Assembly: GCA_964016875.1 (NCBI GenBank)
Contig: OZ024718.1
Location: 6,639,001-6,703,000 of the forward strand
Length of the DNA: 64,000 bases
Source of the DNA: Fallopia convolvulus
Lineage: Eukaryota; Streptophyta; Magnoliopsida; Caryophyllales; Polygonaceae
Direction: 5' to 3'
In this document: in pieces, positions 22,605 through 33,419 of the stretch
How positions within the stretch are numbered: position 1 is the first letter of the stretch
Layout: every line of letters starts with the position of its first letter
Notes under the pieces: model-generated
The model's input: only the letters and a program-made list of their open reading frames with translations
Told to the model about the DNA's origin: nothing
Database searches by the model: none
Program-made: the position numbers and the translations under genes

Positions 22605-22612
22605 TTTATAAG
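22605..22612 (+). promoter_or_regulatory. TATA-like box for the antisense unit
   Basis: TTTATAAG is followed within about 30 bp by a pyrimidine-rich leader (CTTCCTCTTCATCTTCTTC), on the plus strand, opposite to the polyprotein. The position fits a promoter for the antisense ORF at 23587. Inference only. Confidence 0.45.
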
Positions 22613-22776
22613 GGCGTACCTCACACGCTTCCTCTTCATCTTCTTCTTTCAACATTTTCGCCTTCTCTCTTTCTGCCCTTTCGGTTTCCTGCGGAGCGAT
22701 TTTTCTCAGACGGTTTCTGGCGAGCCTTCATAACTTCCAGTTGCACCACCGCTTTTTCTACGCCGATTCCGAACAA

Positions 22777-23550
22777 GTAAGTTCTCGACCCTCTTCTTCT
22801 CATTCCTTGGTGTTCGTTACTTTTGATTTTTCGCCGTCTTTGTTTTTTATTTCGTGCTCTGGAGGGGCGGTGGTGTGTCGCCTGGTGCTTCGTGCCGGTG
22901 TCACGGTGGCAAAACGACGGTAGTGGGGTTGCGCGTATTTTGTGTGTTGCCCCGCCGTTTTTCCTTGCTTCTCGTTTTTGTTGTTGCCTGTCTTGGTTCG
23001 GTTTTTGGTGGGCGACGGTCGCTTCTTGGTGTTTTTTGCCAGCGCCGTGGCCGTGGGATGGTGGGGCGATGGTGGCGAAATGGTGGTAGTGGAGGTTGCC
23101 TGTGTACCCTTCGCATGTCAATTGGCGGGACGTTTGCTTTTTCCACCATTTTTGAGTTTCGAAATCCTCGGGAGCCCAAACGTTGTGATGTTTGATTGAC
23201 GGGACGTTTGGGCTTCCACCGCTGGCCTCCACCGCTGGTTGGCATTCTCCCTTCTCTTTCCTTCTTTTTTGGCGCTTCGAATTCTCCTCCGCCGTCCTAT
23301 CTTGTCAGAGTAGGTTTAGGGTTCCACGTGACGCTCCTTCCCTTGAGACTTCGTGTTTTCTTTCTTCAGTTGTCATTATGACCTCGTGTCCTCGTTTCCT
23401 GGCTTGGTGTTATGACCTCGTGTTTATGGTCCCTGGCTTGGTGTTATGACCTCGTGTTCCCGGTCCCATGGCTTGGTGTTATGACCTCGTGCTCTCGGTC
23501 CCTGGCTTATTCTGTCCGATGTCTAAAGTCTCTCTCTTTTTCTTTTCCAG
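22777..23550 (+). other. Putative leader intron of the antisense unit
   Basis: Donor GTAAGT at 22777 and a strong acceptor (CTCTTTTTCTTTTCCAG ending 23550) frame a 774-bp intron. It lies between a CT-rich leader and the antisense ORF start. It contains about four tandem ~38-bp copies of CTTGGTGTTATGACCTCGTG at 23376-23513. Confidence 0.45.
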
Positions 23551-23586
23551 GTGCTCGCCTTTTGTTGCCTGGACATCGTTCTTTTC

Positions 23587-24545
23587 ATGCCTAGGAGATC
23601 TTCTGCGAGCCCCCCACCAGGCTTCGTGTCCAAGGCTCAGGAGGGTTTTTACGAGGAGGTTTCGGATTCCGTGGGAAGCGTAGCACCTAGCGATTCTCAT
23701 AACCCGAGGTCCCCTTCGCTGGTTTTCAGCGACCCTTCTTCAAGCGACTCCGAGGTTTCCATCAATTCGCGCTTCTCCCGAATTCGTGCGTCGTCGGGTG
23801 TTGAAATGGCTTCGTCTTCCACCCCCGATGAGGTTGTTACTGATTTGGTGGCGAGGTCAGGTGTGGACACGGCCTCGGCTCCCACCCCCTATGTGCCTCC
23901 GAGCTTCCCTGCGGCGTATATTACCGACGCCGTGTCTCGCGTCCCGCTTGTTCTTGAAGAACGGATTCCCAAGACCCCGGGTTCTCCCAAGGCCTATCTG
24001 TCCGGAGGAGTGGCCACCGAGCTCAAGCGTGAAGACCTTGAAAAGATTGCCAAGGACTTTGCTTGGCCCGAGAGTTGAGTTGGCACTTCCCGAAGAGGGG
24101 GGCTGCTCCTTGGCATCCAACGACGTGTTGTTGAGCTTAGCGAGGAGGTGGAAGCCGAGGGGCCCAGGTACGTGAACTCCGAGGCCTATAAGGTGGAGTT
24201 GGTGGAAAGTGTGAGGAAGATGTTCCACCAGTCCGTCCGTATGGGGTCAAACAGGCGGTTGCGAAGTACGGGCATATCGACCCCCGCATTAAGTTCTTCA
24301 TCCTCAACTATGAGGAGACCATGGGGGAGCTCGAAGGGGAGGAGCCCGAGGGAGAATGTGAGTTCTTCCTCAACGAGGATGGGACCGTGGTCGACGACGT
24401 ACCTCCCGCGGCGGACATCGTTCGGGAAGATGCGCCAAGCTCCCAACCGTCTGCCATCCCCGCCTCCGCCCTGGAGATTTACAAAGACCCCACTGTTGAA
24501 GCCTCGGAAGATCCTACGAAGACCGCCGAAGCCTCGAAGATTTAA
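23587..24545 (+). pseudogene. Antisense ORF of the Tat element, frameshifted
   Basis: It starts at ATG 23587 (MPRRSSASPPPGFVSK), 37 bases after a splice acceptor. A Ser/Pro-rich acidic N-terminus is followed by KREDLEKIAKDFAWPES and a TGA at 24076-24078. Sequence homologous in style continues in other frames. One has VELALPEEGG. Another, from about 24238 to 24545, reads YGVKQAVAKYGHIDPRIKFF and then an acidic tail ending EASKI. At least two frameshifts are therefore present. The composition resembles the plant 'putative gypsy type transposon' proteins found antisense in Tat elements. The function of this family is unknown. Confidence 0.6.
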
Positions 24546-24841
24546 AGGATGTTGTTGTCTGTTTCTGTTTTTTTTTGTTGGTGGCCCCATGGGGTCTGTA
24601 ATCTAAACACCTCGGCCCTTGTGGCCCCTATTTTATGCCCTCTTTTCTTACCTTGTGATCATGTTTCCTGCTTTAATTTATTCGTATACGTCTTCATAAC
24701 CAACACCATGGTTCGAGTGTTACAGTTATTGTGACACTCGGACCACATTGGGTATTTTAACTTTGCACCGAGATTATGGGTTGTGCACAAACTCCGCATA
24801 TGTGCCGAGGTTATGAGCTTTTCCCGGACCTTGCGTGGCTT

Positions 24842-25483
24842 AACGAGATCCTTCAACCCCAAGCGGGACGCGAGGGATGGAATAAACGAGATTCTCGAAC
24901 CCCAAGCGGGAAGCGAGGGGTGGACAAAACGAGATTCTCCAACCCCAAGCGGGAAGCGAGGGATGGACCAAACGAGATTCTCCAACCCCAAGCGGGAAGC
25001 GAGGGGTGGACAAACGAGATTCTCCAACCCAAAGCGGGAAGCAAGGGATGGACCAAACGAGATTCTCCAACCCCAAGCGGGAAGCGAGGGGTGGACAAAA
25101 CGAGATTCTCCAACCCTAAGCGGGAAGCGAGGGGTGGACCGAACGAGATTCTCCAACCCCAAGCTGGAAGCGAGGGATGGACCAAACGAGATTCTCCAAC
25201 CCCAAGCGGGAAGCGAGGGATGGACCAAACGAGATTCTCCAACCCCAAGCGGGAAGCGAGGGGTGGACAAACGAGATTCTCCAACCCCAAGCGGGAAGTG
25301 AGGGATGGACCAAACGAGATTCTCCAACCCCAAGCGGGAAGCGAGGGGTGGACAAAACGAGATTCTCCAACCCCAAGCGGGAAGCGAGGGGTGGACAAAA
25401 CGAGATTCTCCAACCCCAAGCGGGAAGCGAGGGGTGGACAAAACGAGATTCTCCAACCCCAAGCGGGAAGCGAGGGGTGGACC
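24842..25483. repeat. 43-bp tandem repeat array in the Tat element
   Basis: About fifteen head-to-tail copies of a unit near 43 bp (CGAGATTCTCCAACCCCAAG, then CGGGAAGCGAGGGGTGGAC). Two subtypes alternate, GAGGGGTGGACAAAA and GAGGGATGGACCAAA. Unit length varies between 42 and 44, so reading frame rotates, yet long open frames persist on both strands. The array lies between the integrase end and the antisense unit. Confidence 0.9.
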
Positions 25484-25571
25484 TTTCTGGGAGAGATCTT
25501 TGAGAGAGTTTTTTTTTTGAAAAGTCTGCAATCCTTTATTCACAAAACACAACCCCAGATTTTTTGAGAGT

Positions 25572-28500
25572 TTACACGTAGTATTTTTTGAGTCGGGCGA
25601 CGTTCCATGTTTTCCTCAAGGTGCGTCCCTCGCTGTCTTTAAGCTTAAAAGCCCCGGGCGCGACCTCCTCGCCGAGGAGATACGGCCCCTCCCAGTTTGG
25701 GTCCAGCTTGCCACCTTTGGTGCGTCTTAGGACGAGGTTTCCCGTGGCCAAAAGGCGAGGCCTGACCTTCTTGTCGTGGTACACAACCACGCGACACTTG
25801 TATTCTCTGGAGCGTAGGTCTGCCACCTCGCGCAACTCGTCCCTGAATTGTAGCTCGACCTTAAGATTGGATTCGTTTTATTTTTCGTCGAAGTTAAAAA
25901 CTCTCGCTGATGGGACCAAGGTTTCCACGGGGACTAGCGCCTCTGCCCCGTAGGTTAGCGCGAAGGGTGTCTCGCCCGTTGCGCGACGCGCGGTCGTGCG
26001 ATACGTCCAGAGGACGAGGGGAAGTAGTTCTGTCCAGCGACCTTGGGCAACGCCCAGGCGCTTTTTTAAGTCGGTTAGGATGCGCACGTTGACATTTTCT
26101 ACCTGGCCATTTGACTGGGGGTGGGCCACGGAGGAGAACTTGAGGGCTATGCCCAGATCAGAGCAGAAGGTCCGAGTCTCCTCGCAGTCGAATTGGGGGC
26201 CATGATCAGTCATGATGGTCATGGGAACGCCGAAACGACAAACGAGCTTCTTCCATAGGAATTCGCAGACCTTTGCCCCGGTGATTTTTGCCATGGCTTG
26301 CGCCTCGATTCACTTCGTGAAGTAGTCGATGACGACCAAGATGTACTGCAATTGGCCGGCTGCTTTGGGAAAGGGCCCGAGGATGTCCATTCCCCACATC
26401 GCGAACGGGCAGGGTGCGTGGATGGAGTGGAGATGGGAGGTCGGGACATGTTTGAGGTTCCCGTGTTTCTGACACCCATCGCACCTTTCTACGTAGGCCT
26501 TCGTGTCTTGTCGGAGAGTGGGCCAAAAGTACCCTAGGTGGACGATCTTATGTGCCAAGGCCTGCCATCCCGGGTGACCGCCACAGACTCCCTTGTGGGC
26601 CTCGTAGAGGATATGATCTGTGACCTCGGGCGGCACGCAGAGCAAGTTGGGCTCAGCGAAGCCTCGACGGTAGAGCTGGCTGCCGACGACGCAGTAGCGA
26701 GCCGCCTCCATCTTCAGCTTCCTGGCCAGCGCGGGGTCTTCTGGGAGGACACCGCTTGTCACGTATCGCGTTATCGGGAACCTCCAATCCTCGGTTCTGA
26801 CGGAGAGGACCTCGCTGGTCACGCTCCTCGAGAGTTTTCTCTCTACCATCACGTGGTTCCCTACCTCCAAGAGAAGGGCAGATCCCAACCTTGCGAGGGC
26901 ATCTGCTTTTGTGTTCGAGGCTCGCGGGATAGATTCCACCGCAAAAGTTTCTAGGCACGAAACCAAGGCCTTTACCTTCTCTCGGTAGGCAGGCAAGAAA
27001 CCCGTCCTGGTGTCATATTGACCATTGAGCTGTCGCGCCACCAGCTCAGAATCTGTGTAGACCCTGATTTTGCGGGCTCCGCTGAGGAGTGCCATCTCGA
27101 TCCCGGCGATCATGGCCTCGTATTCGGCATCGTTGTTGGTGGCCTCGAAGGCGAAGTTGAGGGCATCCTCCGTCTCGATCGAGGGACCAGCGAGGAATAC
27201 ACCGGCCCCGCCACCGGCATCACACCGTGAGCCAGCCACGAATACCTTCCAATCTTCCGAGCTTGTGTCGGTCTCGGGGAAGGTAACCTCCACCATGAAG
27301 TCAGCGAGGGCCTGCCCCTTCATCGCGGTTCTTGGGAGGTAGCTGATGTCGAACTTGGAGAGCTCGACCGCCCACTTTGTCATGCGTCCGGAGAGGGAGG
27401 GTTGATGGAGGATTTGTCGGAGTGGGAGGTTAGAGAGGACCTGAATAGGGTGTGCATGGAAGTAAGGGCGTAGGCGTCTTGCGGCGGTCACAACTGCCAG
27501 CGCCATCTTCTCCGCCGGGGTGTATCGCTGCTCCGCAGGTTGGAGCACGCGGCTCACGAAGTATACTGGGTGCTTTGCCTCTCTAGTCAGTACTGCGCTG
27601 ACCGTCTCCGGGCTCACCGCGACGTACAGTTGCAGATCTTCGCCCGCCAATGAGGGTGACAAAGTTGGGAGCTTTGACAAAAAGGTCTTTAATTCAGTGA
27701 ATGCGACCTCGAGTTCCTCATCCCAAACGAACTTGTCATTTTTCTTGAGGGAGGCAAAGAAGGGAAGGGACTTGTCCGCTAAATGGGAGCAAAACCTTCT
27801 CAGGTAGTTTACGGCGTCGTTGAGCCGTTGTACCTCTGTTCGCGATCTTGGAGACCTCATTGAGAGGATCGACTCGACTTTGGCGGGGTTGACGTTGATT
27901 CCGCGCTCGCTGATCATGAAACCTAGGAACTTTCCTGAGGATACGCCGAAGACACATTTCTCGGGGTTCAGGCTGAGGCGGTTGTGTTTGAGTGTGGCGA
28001 AGACCTCAGCGAGGTCGACCAGATGTTCTCCGGGGCTTTTGCTTCGCACGACGATGTCGTCCACGTAGGCCGACACGTTTCTCCCTAGATGGTTTTTGAA
28101 GACCCGGTCGATGAGACGCTGAAATGTGGCCCCGACGTTTTTAAGGCCGAAGGGCATGACCTTGTAGCAGTAGGTTCCCCGTTGGGTGATGAAAGACGTC
28201 TCTTCCTCATCACGCGAATTCATCGAGATATGGTTGTATCCCGAGTATGCGTCGAGGAAGCTTAGGACCTCGTGACCCACTGTTGAATCGACGAGCTCGT
28301 CGATTGAGGGCAGGGGGTAACTGTCCTTAGGGAAAGCTTTGTTAAGGTCTTTAAAGTCCACACACATCCTCCACTTGCCACTGGCCTTTTTGACCAACAC
28401 GACGTTGGACAGCCACCTTGGATACTGGACCTCACGAATGAATTCCGCGGCTATTAGTTTTTCCACCTCGTTGTTGGTGGCGTTTGCGCTCTCTTCATTC

Positions 28501-30881
28501 ATTTTTCTTCGTCGCTGCACCACAGGGCGGGTGGCTACATCGACGTTCAGGGAGTGTTGGGCTAGTGTCGGGGGAACACCGCGGAGGTCCTTCGCGGCCC
28601 AGGCGAACACGTCGCGGGATTCAGCAAGCAAGGCTTCTAGGGAGGTTGCAGACGTCCCGGTGAGACATTCCCCGAGGTAGATTTTTTCGGAGTTGCTCTC
28701 AAAGGGGGTTATCACCCTTCTCTCCGCCTCGGGGGTGGGAATGGTGAAGTACCGGACTTCGAGGTCGGCCTCGCCGGTGGACTCCACCATGAACACGGGG
28801 CTTCTCTGCTTTGCCGAGGTTGCGTAGCAGATGCGGCCTTCTTCCTGGTTGCCTTTTACTTCGCCGACACCGTCGTCGACGGGGAATTTCATCTTGAGGT
28901 GGTAAATGGAAACCACCGCTTGGAATTTCATCAAGGAGACCCTCCCGATGATCGCGTTGTAGGCCGAGGGCAGGTGCACCACTGTAAACTCCACCATTTC
29001 AGTCCTTGTTGTTGAGCCGGTGCCGAGGGTCATCCAAAGGTCAATGAGACCGGCGACGTCTACCTCGTTTCCTGAGAAGGAGGTGAGCTTCTCGGCGTAA
29101 GGCTTCAGGGACGTCGCGGAGATGCCCAGCTGCTCGAAGGCACCGAAGTACATTATGTCCACGAAGGAACCCGTGTCCACTAGCACTCTTTTCACTATTT
29201 TTGAGCCCAACTGAGCATGGACGACCAGGGGATTGGAGTGCGGCATGTGAAGTCCCTCTGCGTCCTCGGACGTAAAGGCCAAGCCGGTGTGTGACCGCGA
29301 GGTTTGTGCCACGCTATACACCGAGGGCTCGTGGTGGCTCGCCCTCGCATACCTCTTTCTTTCCGCCTGGCTTGAACCCGCTAGCGAGGGTCCACCCGAG
29401 ATGGTATGAATATATCCATCGGGAGCCGCGATCATCCCGTGATGCGCCTCTCTTGTGGAGGTGTGCGGCTCGGCATTGCTAGTCCGTGGTTGGGCTGGGC
29501 CTTGTTGTATGGTGTTGGCCCCCGATGCGGGGTTGGCGCGCCCCTTTTCATTTGGGTTGTACGCGGGACTGCCTTTTCCTTGGTAACCTCGTGGTTTCCC
29601 CCCGAAGCAATTCCAAACTCCACCGCCACTCCCGCGGTTATTATAACGGTTGGTGTTCCTGTTGTCGTTGTTGTTGTTGTTGTTCCTTTTGTTGTTGTTT
29701 GTGTTGTTGCTTTTGTAGTCGGCGCGCCGGTCATGGGTTTGCGTCAAGTATGCATCTTTTGCGGCCGGCGCGGCCACCTTCGCCTTTCCCTTTGCCTCAG
29801 TTATGATTTCCCTGTCGGTGCGCGACCTTGAGCTCTGGTTGGCGGCGTCCTCGGCATAGACCTGGGCCGTGATCCAGGCGCACAGGCCGTCGTACGTCGT
29901 TGGATTTTTACGGAAGATGAAATTCTTAAAGGCCCCCGAGCATAGGTTGCCCATGAGGATGTCTCGCACCGACGCTTCGTCGATGTGGGCGATCTCCGCG
30001 ACCGTGGTGGTGAACCTCGTGAAGAAGGTGCCCAACGGCTCATTCTCTCCCTGCTCGATACCTCGGAGATCCCGCATGTTCTTCTTGCGCTTCCTTGAGC
30101 CGTTGAAGTGTGCGATGAAGGACTCGCACAGCTGAGGGAACGAGGCCACCGACTCTACTTTGAGGCTTGTGAACCACGTCATTGCGGCCTTGTCTAAGGT
30201 GGCCGGGAAGATACGGCAGAAGATGGAGTCATTGTAGGAGTTGACATTCATCTGGACGGCAAAGTGTTTTATATGATCTTCGGGGTCGGCCGTTCCATCG
30301 TAAAGCCCCATTTGTGGCCAATGAAAACCCTTGGGCATGGGTGCCACTTGGATCTTGATCACGAAGGGGTTACGATATCCAAACTCGGCGGGCTGTCGAT
30401 ACGACTTTGACTTTAGAGTGTGCGTTGTTGTCGCTGACCTTGCGTTGGTGTGGTGGGGAGCGCTTCCCGCTGTCTCGGACAGCTTTGGGTCCTGCATTCT
30501 CGAACGTCGCGATCGGGAACGCGAGATTTGCATGGGATCTCGGGGAGGTCTCTCCGTGGATGAACCGTTGGTGGAGGTCTCTCGTCCCGGTACATGTCCG
30601 GGGACGTACACGGGTACGTACTCAGAGTGAGGTTCCCCCGGGGGCAGCATGGGGACGCGTGGAGGGGCGAAACCCTGTTGATATTGTCCATACCCTGGGT
30701 ACAGGTTAGGGGAAGCACCTCCCTGTTCGTACCCCTGGAATGGGTATGGGTTTTGTGGGGCGGAGTAGGTCCAACCCGGGAGGACCAGGAACGGGCAGCC
30801 CGGAGGCCCCGCGCCTGTCCACTGCGCGGTCTCAGGCATGTTATCGGGATGTTGGGGAAAGAAATTGTTTGGGCAGGCCAT
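25572..30881 (-). pseudogene. Gag-Pol polyprotein of the Tat element, two in-frame stops
   Basis: One frame from 30881 to 25572 is broken only by TGA at 26310-26312 and TAA at 25878-25880. Residues, counted from 30881, are as follows. Gag is at about 170-340. A Gly/Asn-rich stretch at 390-420 is where the zinc knuckle should be, but only NCFGGK remains and no CCHC is seen. Protease VDTGS is at 568-572. Reverse transcriptase is at about 830-1010 with YVDD 939-942. RNase H 1 is at about 1080-1200. RNase H 2 is at about 1210-1335 and has FVAGS where DGS is expected, though E1253 and D1277 are kept. Integrase HHCC is at H1429, H1436, C1467, C1470, with WGMDILGPF following. The DDE part (TDHGPQF, NGQVEN) lies beyond the first stop. 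The C-terminal PNWEGPYLL tail lies beyond the second. The copy is probably inactive in cis. Confidence 0.88.
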
Positions 30882-30938
30882 TTTGAGGGGATCAAAGCCA
30901 AGGTTTGCACTATTCGGGAAACTGCTTAGGATGAAGAG

Positions 30939-30958
30939 GTTCCCACAGACGGCGCCAG
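30939..30958 (-). promoter_or_regulatory. Primer-binding site of the Tat element
   Basis: The minus strand reads TGGCGCCGTCTGTGGGAA directly after the 5' LTR. This is the usual gypsy-type site for a tRNA primer of minus-strand DNA synthesis. Confidence 0.8.
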
Positions 30959-31750
30959 TGATGAAACCCGGAATAACAACTCGCTAGAAGACAAGGAACG
31001 AGATTATTATATTATTTGAAAAGTGCAAACACTTGCTTCTTTATTTATGATTTTCTTTACAACGAGGTTACAAGCCAACGAGGTTAACTAGCTATTGAGG
31101 ATTACACCCTAGACCTCCTACGAGCCTTCGAGATCTCGATCTAACAACGTTCGAGATCTCCTATTTGCTAAATGATTCTTCCACCTAAGTGTTGCGTGAT
31201 CGGCCTTGAGACGAGGTGGACTTGAGAGCGTGGTGTAGAGAGCCTTGTGATGTTTTGTAGCGAGGTCTTTGATGTGCGAGGTCTTTGTGTGACTTGAAGT
31301 CTTTTTGTGGACTTCACTTGTCTGCAGCGAGGTCTTTTGACGGTGTTTCTATCACGTCGATCTTCAACGAGCAAGATAGTTCTTGAGTTCAAGATGTTTT
31401 TCGACCCTTCCTTGATACGAGGTTCATCTCTATTTATAGAGGATTGGGGAGTTGAGTTTTGGCCAAGGTTCGATGTGGGACGCCCGAGATCGGGGGCTTC
31501 TGATTGGTTCGAGGGTGAGGCAGTTGGTGATTGGCTTGGGGAAGCGGCATCCATGAGTGGTCCGTGTGGGCGGGTGTCAGTGGAGTCGGTTACGAGGTCT
31601 AGGCCTCGTTCCGAGGTCCAGGGGAACTTCGCTTAAAATAAGTGAGGGGTATGGATGTGGGACCCAAAATCATCCTTGGGAATCTCGTCGGGTCCGCTTG
31701 TTCTTTGTGCTCCGGGCCCACTTCTTATTTTACTATTCTGGACATCATCA
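30959..31750 (-). repeat. 5' LTR of the Tat element
   Basis: 792 bp, the partner of 21522-22313, adjacent to the primer-binding site. A small difference from the left copy changes an open frame, but no LTR gene is inferred. Confidence 0.92.
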
Positions 31751-31755
31751 GATTG

Positions 31756-32329
31756 ATTAATACATTGAATTTTGTAAATTTTCATATACATTAATTTTCT
31801 TTATAATTTATTTATTCATTATGTAAATTTAGTATGGAAAACAACTTTATAGATGGATTGAATTTTGCAAAATAATACATAGATAATTTTCTTTATATTT
31901 TATCTCTTAAATCAAGGACAATGTTCTCCTCTATACTAATATTTATATTGTATTTTGCATATTTACAAACATTCTTATTATTATAGAGTAAAAGATAAGA
32001 TCCCTAATATATAATTTTAATAAATAACTTTAAAAAATATTTTAATAAATTATATTATGCTTTGTAGATAACCTATCCTAATTATTATTATCTTATAAAA
32101 AAAACAAGTATTTTATACCTATTAGTGTCTAAAAAAATATGAAAATACTATTTAAAGATATTCAATAAAAAATAAAATTAATAGTATAATAATTTCAATC
32201 TAAATTTGGACAAGATCTCCACAAATAATGGAAAATTATTTAAAAATATATTCAATCGCAATATGGAGTACAATCTAAAAAAAATAATTTGTCTATTGCA
32301 TAATTTATTATGATATTATATAAGTATAT
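31756..32329. other. Intergenic, no gene seen
   Basis: AT-rich sequence directly after the Tat element. It resembles the AT-rich DNA left of the element, as expected for one interrupted locus. Confidence 0.4.
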
Positions 32330-32515
32330 CGATTTTTCTAACCTATGCCCTTAGGGCATAGGTTAAGAGTCTCAAAATGGTAATATATTTTGGAATTGTA
32401 TTTATTTAGTTTTAATTATTTTTTCAATAGGGTTTATTAGTTTCCTATTAGGGTTTTAGTTCCTAAAATTAGTACTCTTAACCTATGCCCTTAGGGCATA
32501 GAATAGAAAAACCGT
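32330..32515. mobile_element. MITE with palindromic CCTATGCCCT ends
   Basis: Inverted repeats of about 40 bp at each end run TTTTTCTA, then CTATGCCCTTAGGGCATAG, then GTTAAGAGT. Each end itself contains the palindrome CCTATGCCCT-T-AGGGCATAGG, so it can form both end hairpins and a long stem. The family is not recognised. Confidence 0.65.
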
Positions 32516-32571
32516 AAATATATTTAGTATTTTAAATTAATATAGTAAAATTGTATAGTTTTTTTAATAAA

Positions 32572-32604
32572 ATTATCCCGTGAATATCACGGGACCTCAA
32601 CTAG
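32572..32604 (+). mobile_element. Helitron 3' terminus
   Basis: A perfect hairpin CCCGTGA-ATA-TCACGGG is followed after seven bases by CTAG and then T, the canonical Helitron 3' end. The 5' end is not identified and may lie left of the Tat element. Confidence 0.6.
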
Positions 32605-33015
32605 TTTGTAATTTAAATTCTATCTCAGCTTGAAAAGAAGCCTCAAGAGCTCTTATGTTCGAGGATTTAGAAAGATCTAGTTTGTTAGTAGGATAAGTCT
32701 GTTAAGCCATTTTTTAGTCTGAACAAGATAAGTAAACGGATTCGGTTTGTTGGCAGATATCTCCGGATAATGGCTTAATATATAATTTGTTTCAATTATT
32801 ATACATTTAAAGATTTGAAGTCGACGTTTACGAGTGGCGATTAAGAAGAGATGAATTAAGACTTTTCACATTGAACATTGAACATTGAACATTGAACATC
32901 GAGGGTACTACCCGCGCGTCTAGTTTTAGGTGTAACCAATACATGATGTACGTGGTATATATGGGACAAGCCGAAGTAATAACTTGAAGACTACATTATA
33001 TTCGGTTGGGTTTTA
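32605..33015. other. Intergenic with a short tandem repeat
   Basis: No gene is seen. Four tandem copies of the 7-mer TTGAACA lie at about 32871-32898. Confidence 0.45.
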
Positions 33016-33027
33016 ATTAAGAAATTT

Positions 33028-33362
33028 GGTTCAAATAAAACAATTTATTATCTTATAAAGTAAGGAGCGTTTAGAACTCTTGGATCATGACGATCTAATG
33101 ATTGATATTCTTGGAAAGTAGGGACGTGGTTGCATTTTCGTAATTTTTCGGATATTATAAAAATGCATCGTTATGGAGAGAAAGTGCATTACGATATACC
33201 TAAAGTGCATTACTAACCCGAATATTTTGGGCGATTGAGTTCAACCAAAATCGAGTCAATCGGACACCCGAAATGATGCACTTTTTTGGTTTAGTAATGC
33301 ACTTTTCGTATTTAACAATGCACCTTTTCACCATAACGATGCACTTTTACGATGAACCAAAC
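33028..33362. mobile_element. Small relative of the AAGTGCATT element family
   Basis: TTTGGTTCAAA at the left and TGAACCAAA at the right are inverted. The interior carries AAAGTGCAT motifs on the plus strand in its left half and on the minus strand in its right half (33175-33345), forming a foldback. The left part also has CTTGGATCATG like the ends of the 6766-11829 element. No clear target duplication was found. Confidence 0.5.
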
Positions 33363-33419
33363 ATCGAGCGTTTAGAATCGTCTCTCAAGACATGTTCAAT
33401 ACCCAGTTGTGGTATAGAT

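Larger units (their letters stand above)
21522..31750 (-). mobile_element. Tat-lineage Ty3/gypsy retrotransposon (Retand-like), near-complete
   Basis: Two 792-bp LTRs (21522-22313 and 30959-31750) start TGATG and end CATCA. They are flanked by the 5-bp duplication GATTG (21517-21521 and 31751-31755). They differ at only about ten positions by eye, indicating a young insertion. The primer-binding site lies inside the right LTR on the minus strand (TGGCGCCGTCTGTGGGAA). The order on the minus strand is gag, protease, reverse transcriptase, RNase H, a second plant/archaeal-type RNase H and integrase. After that come a 43-bp tandem repeat array and an antisense ORF unit. The double RNase H is the hallmark of the Tat lineage. 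Antisense ORFs and tandem repeats in the 3' region are known from Retand and Grande1 elements. Confidence 0.9.

Noticed and set aside
22120..23250. Numerous overlapping ORFs in 22.1-23.2 kb as genes
   Set aside because: GC-rich LTR and leader/intron sequence produces open frames on both strands with no conserved motif.
24842..25483. CRISPR-like array
   Set aside because: Units are contiguous tandem repeats without variable spacers, inside a plant retrotransposon.
24659..25567. Long repeat-rich ORFs on both strands as a real structural protein gene
   Set aside because: They are by-products of the 43-bp tandem array lacking stop codons. They have no start context or domain.
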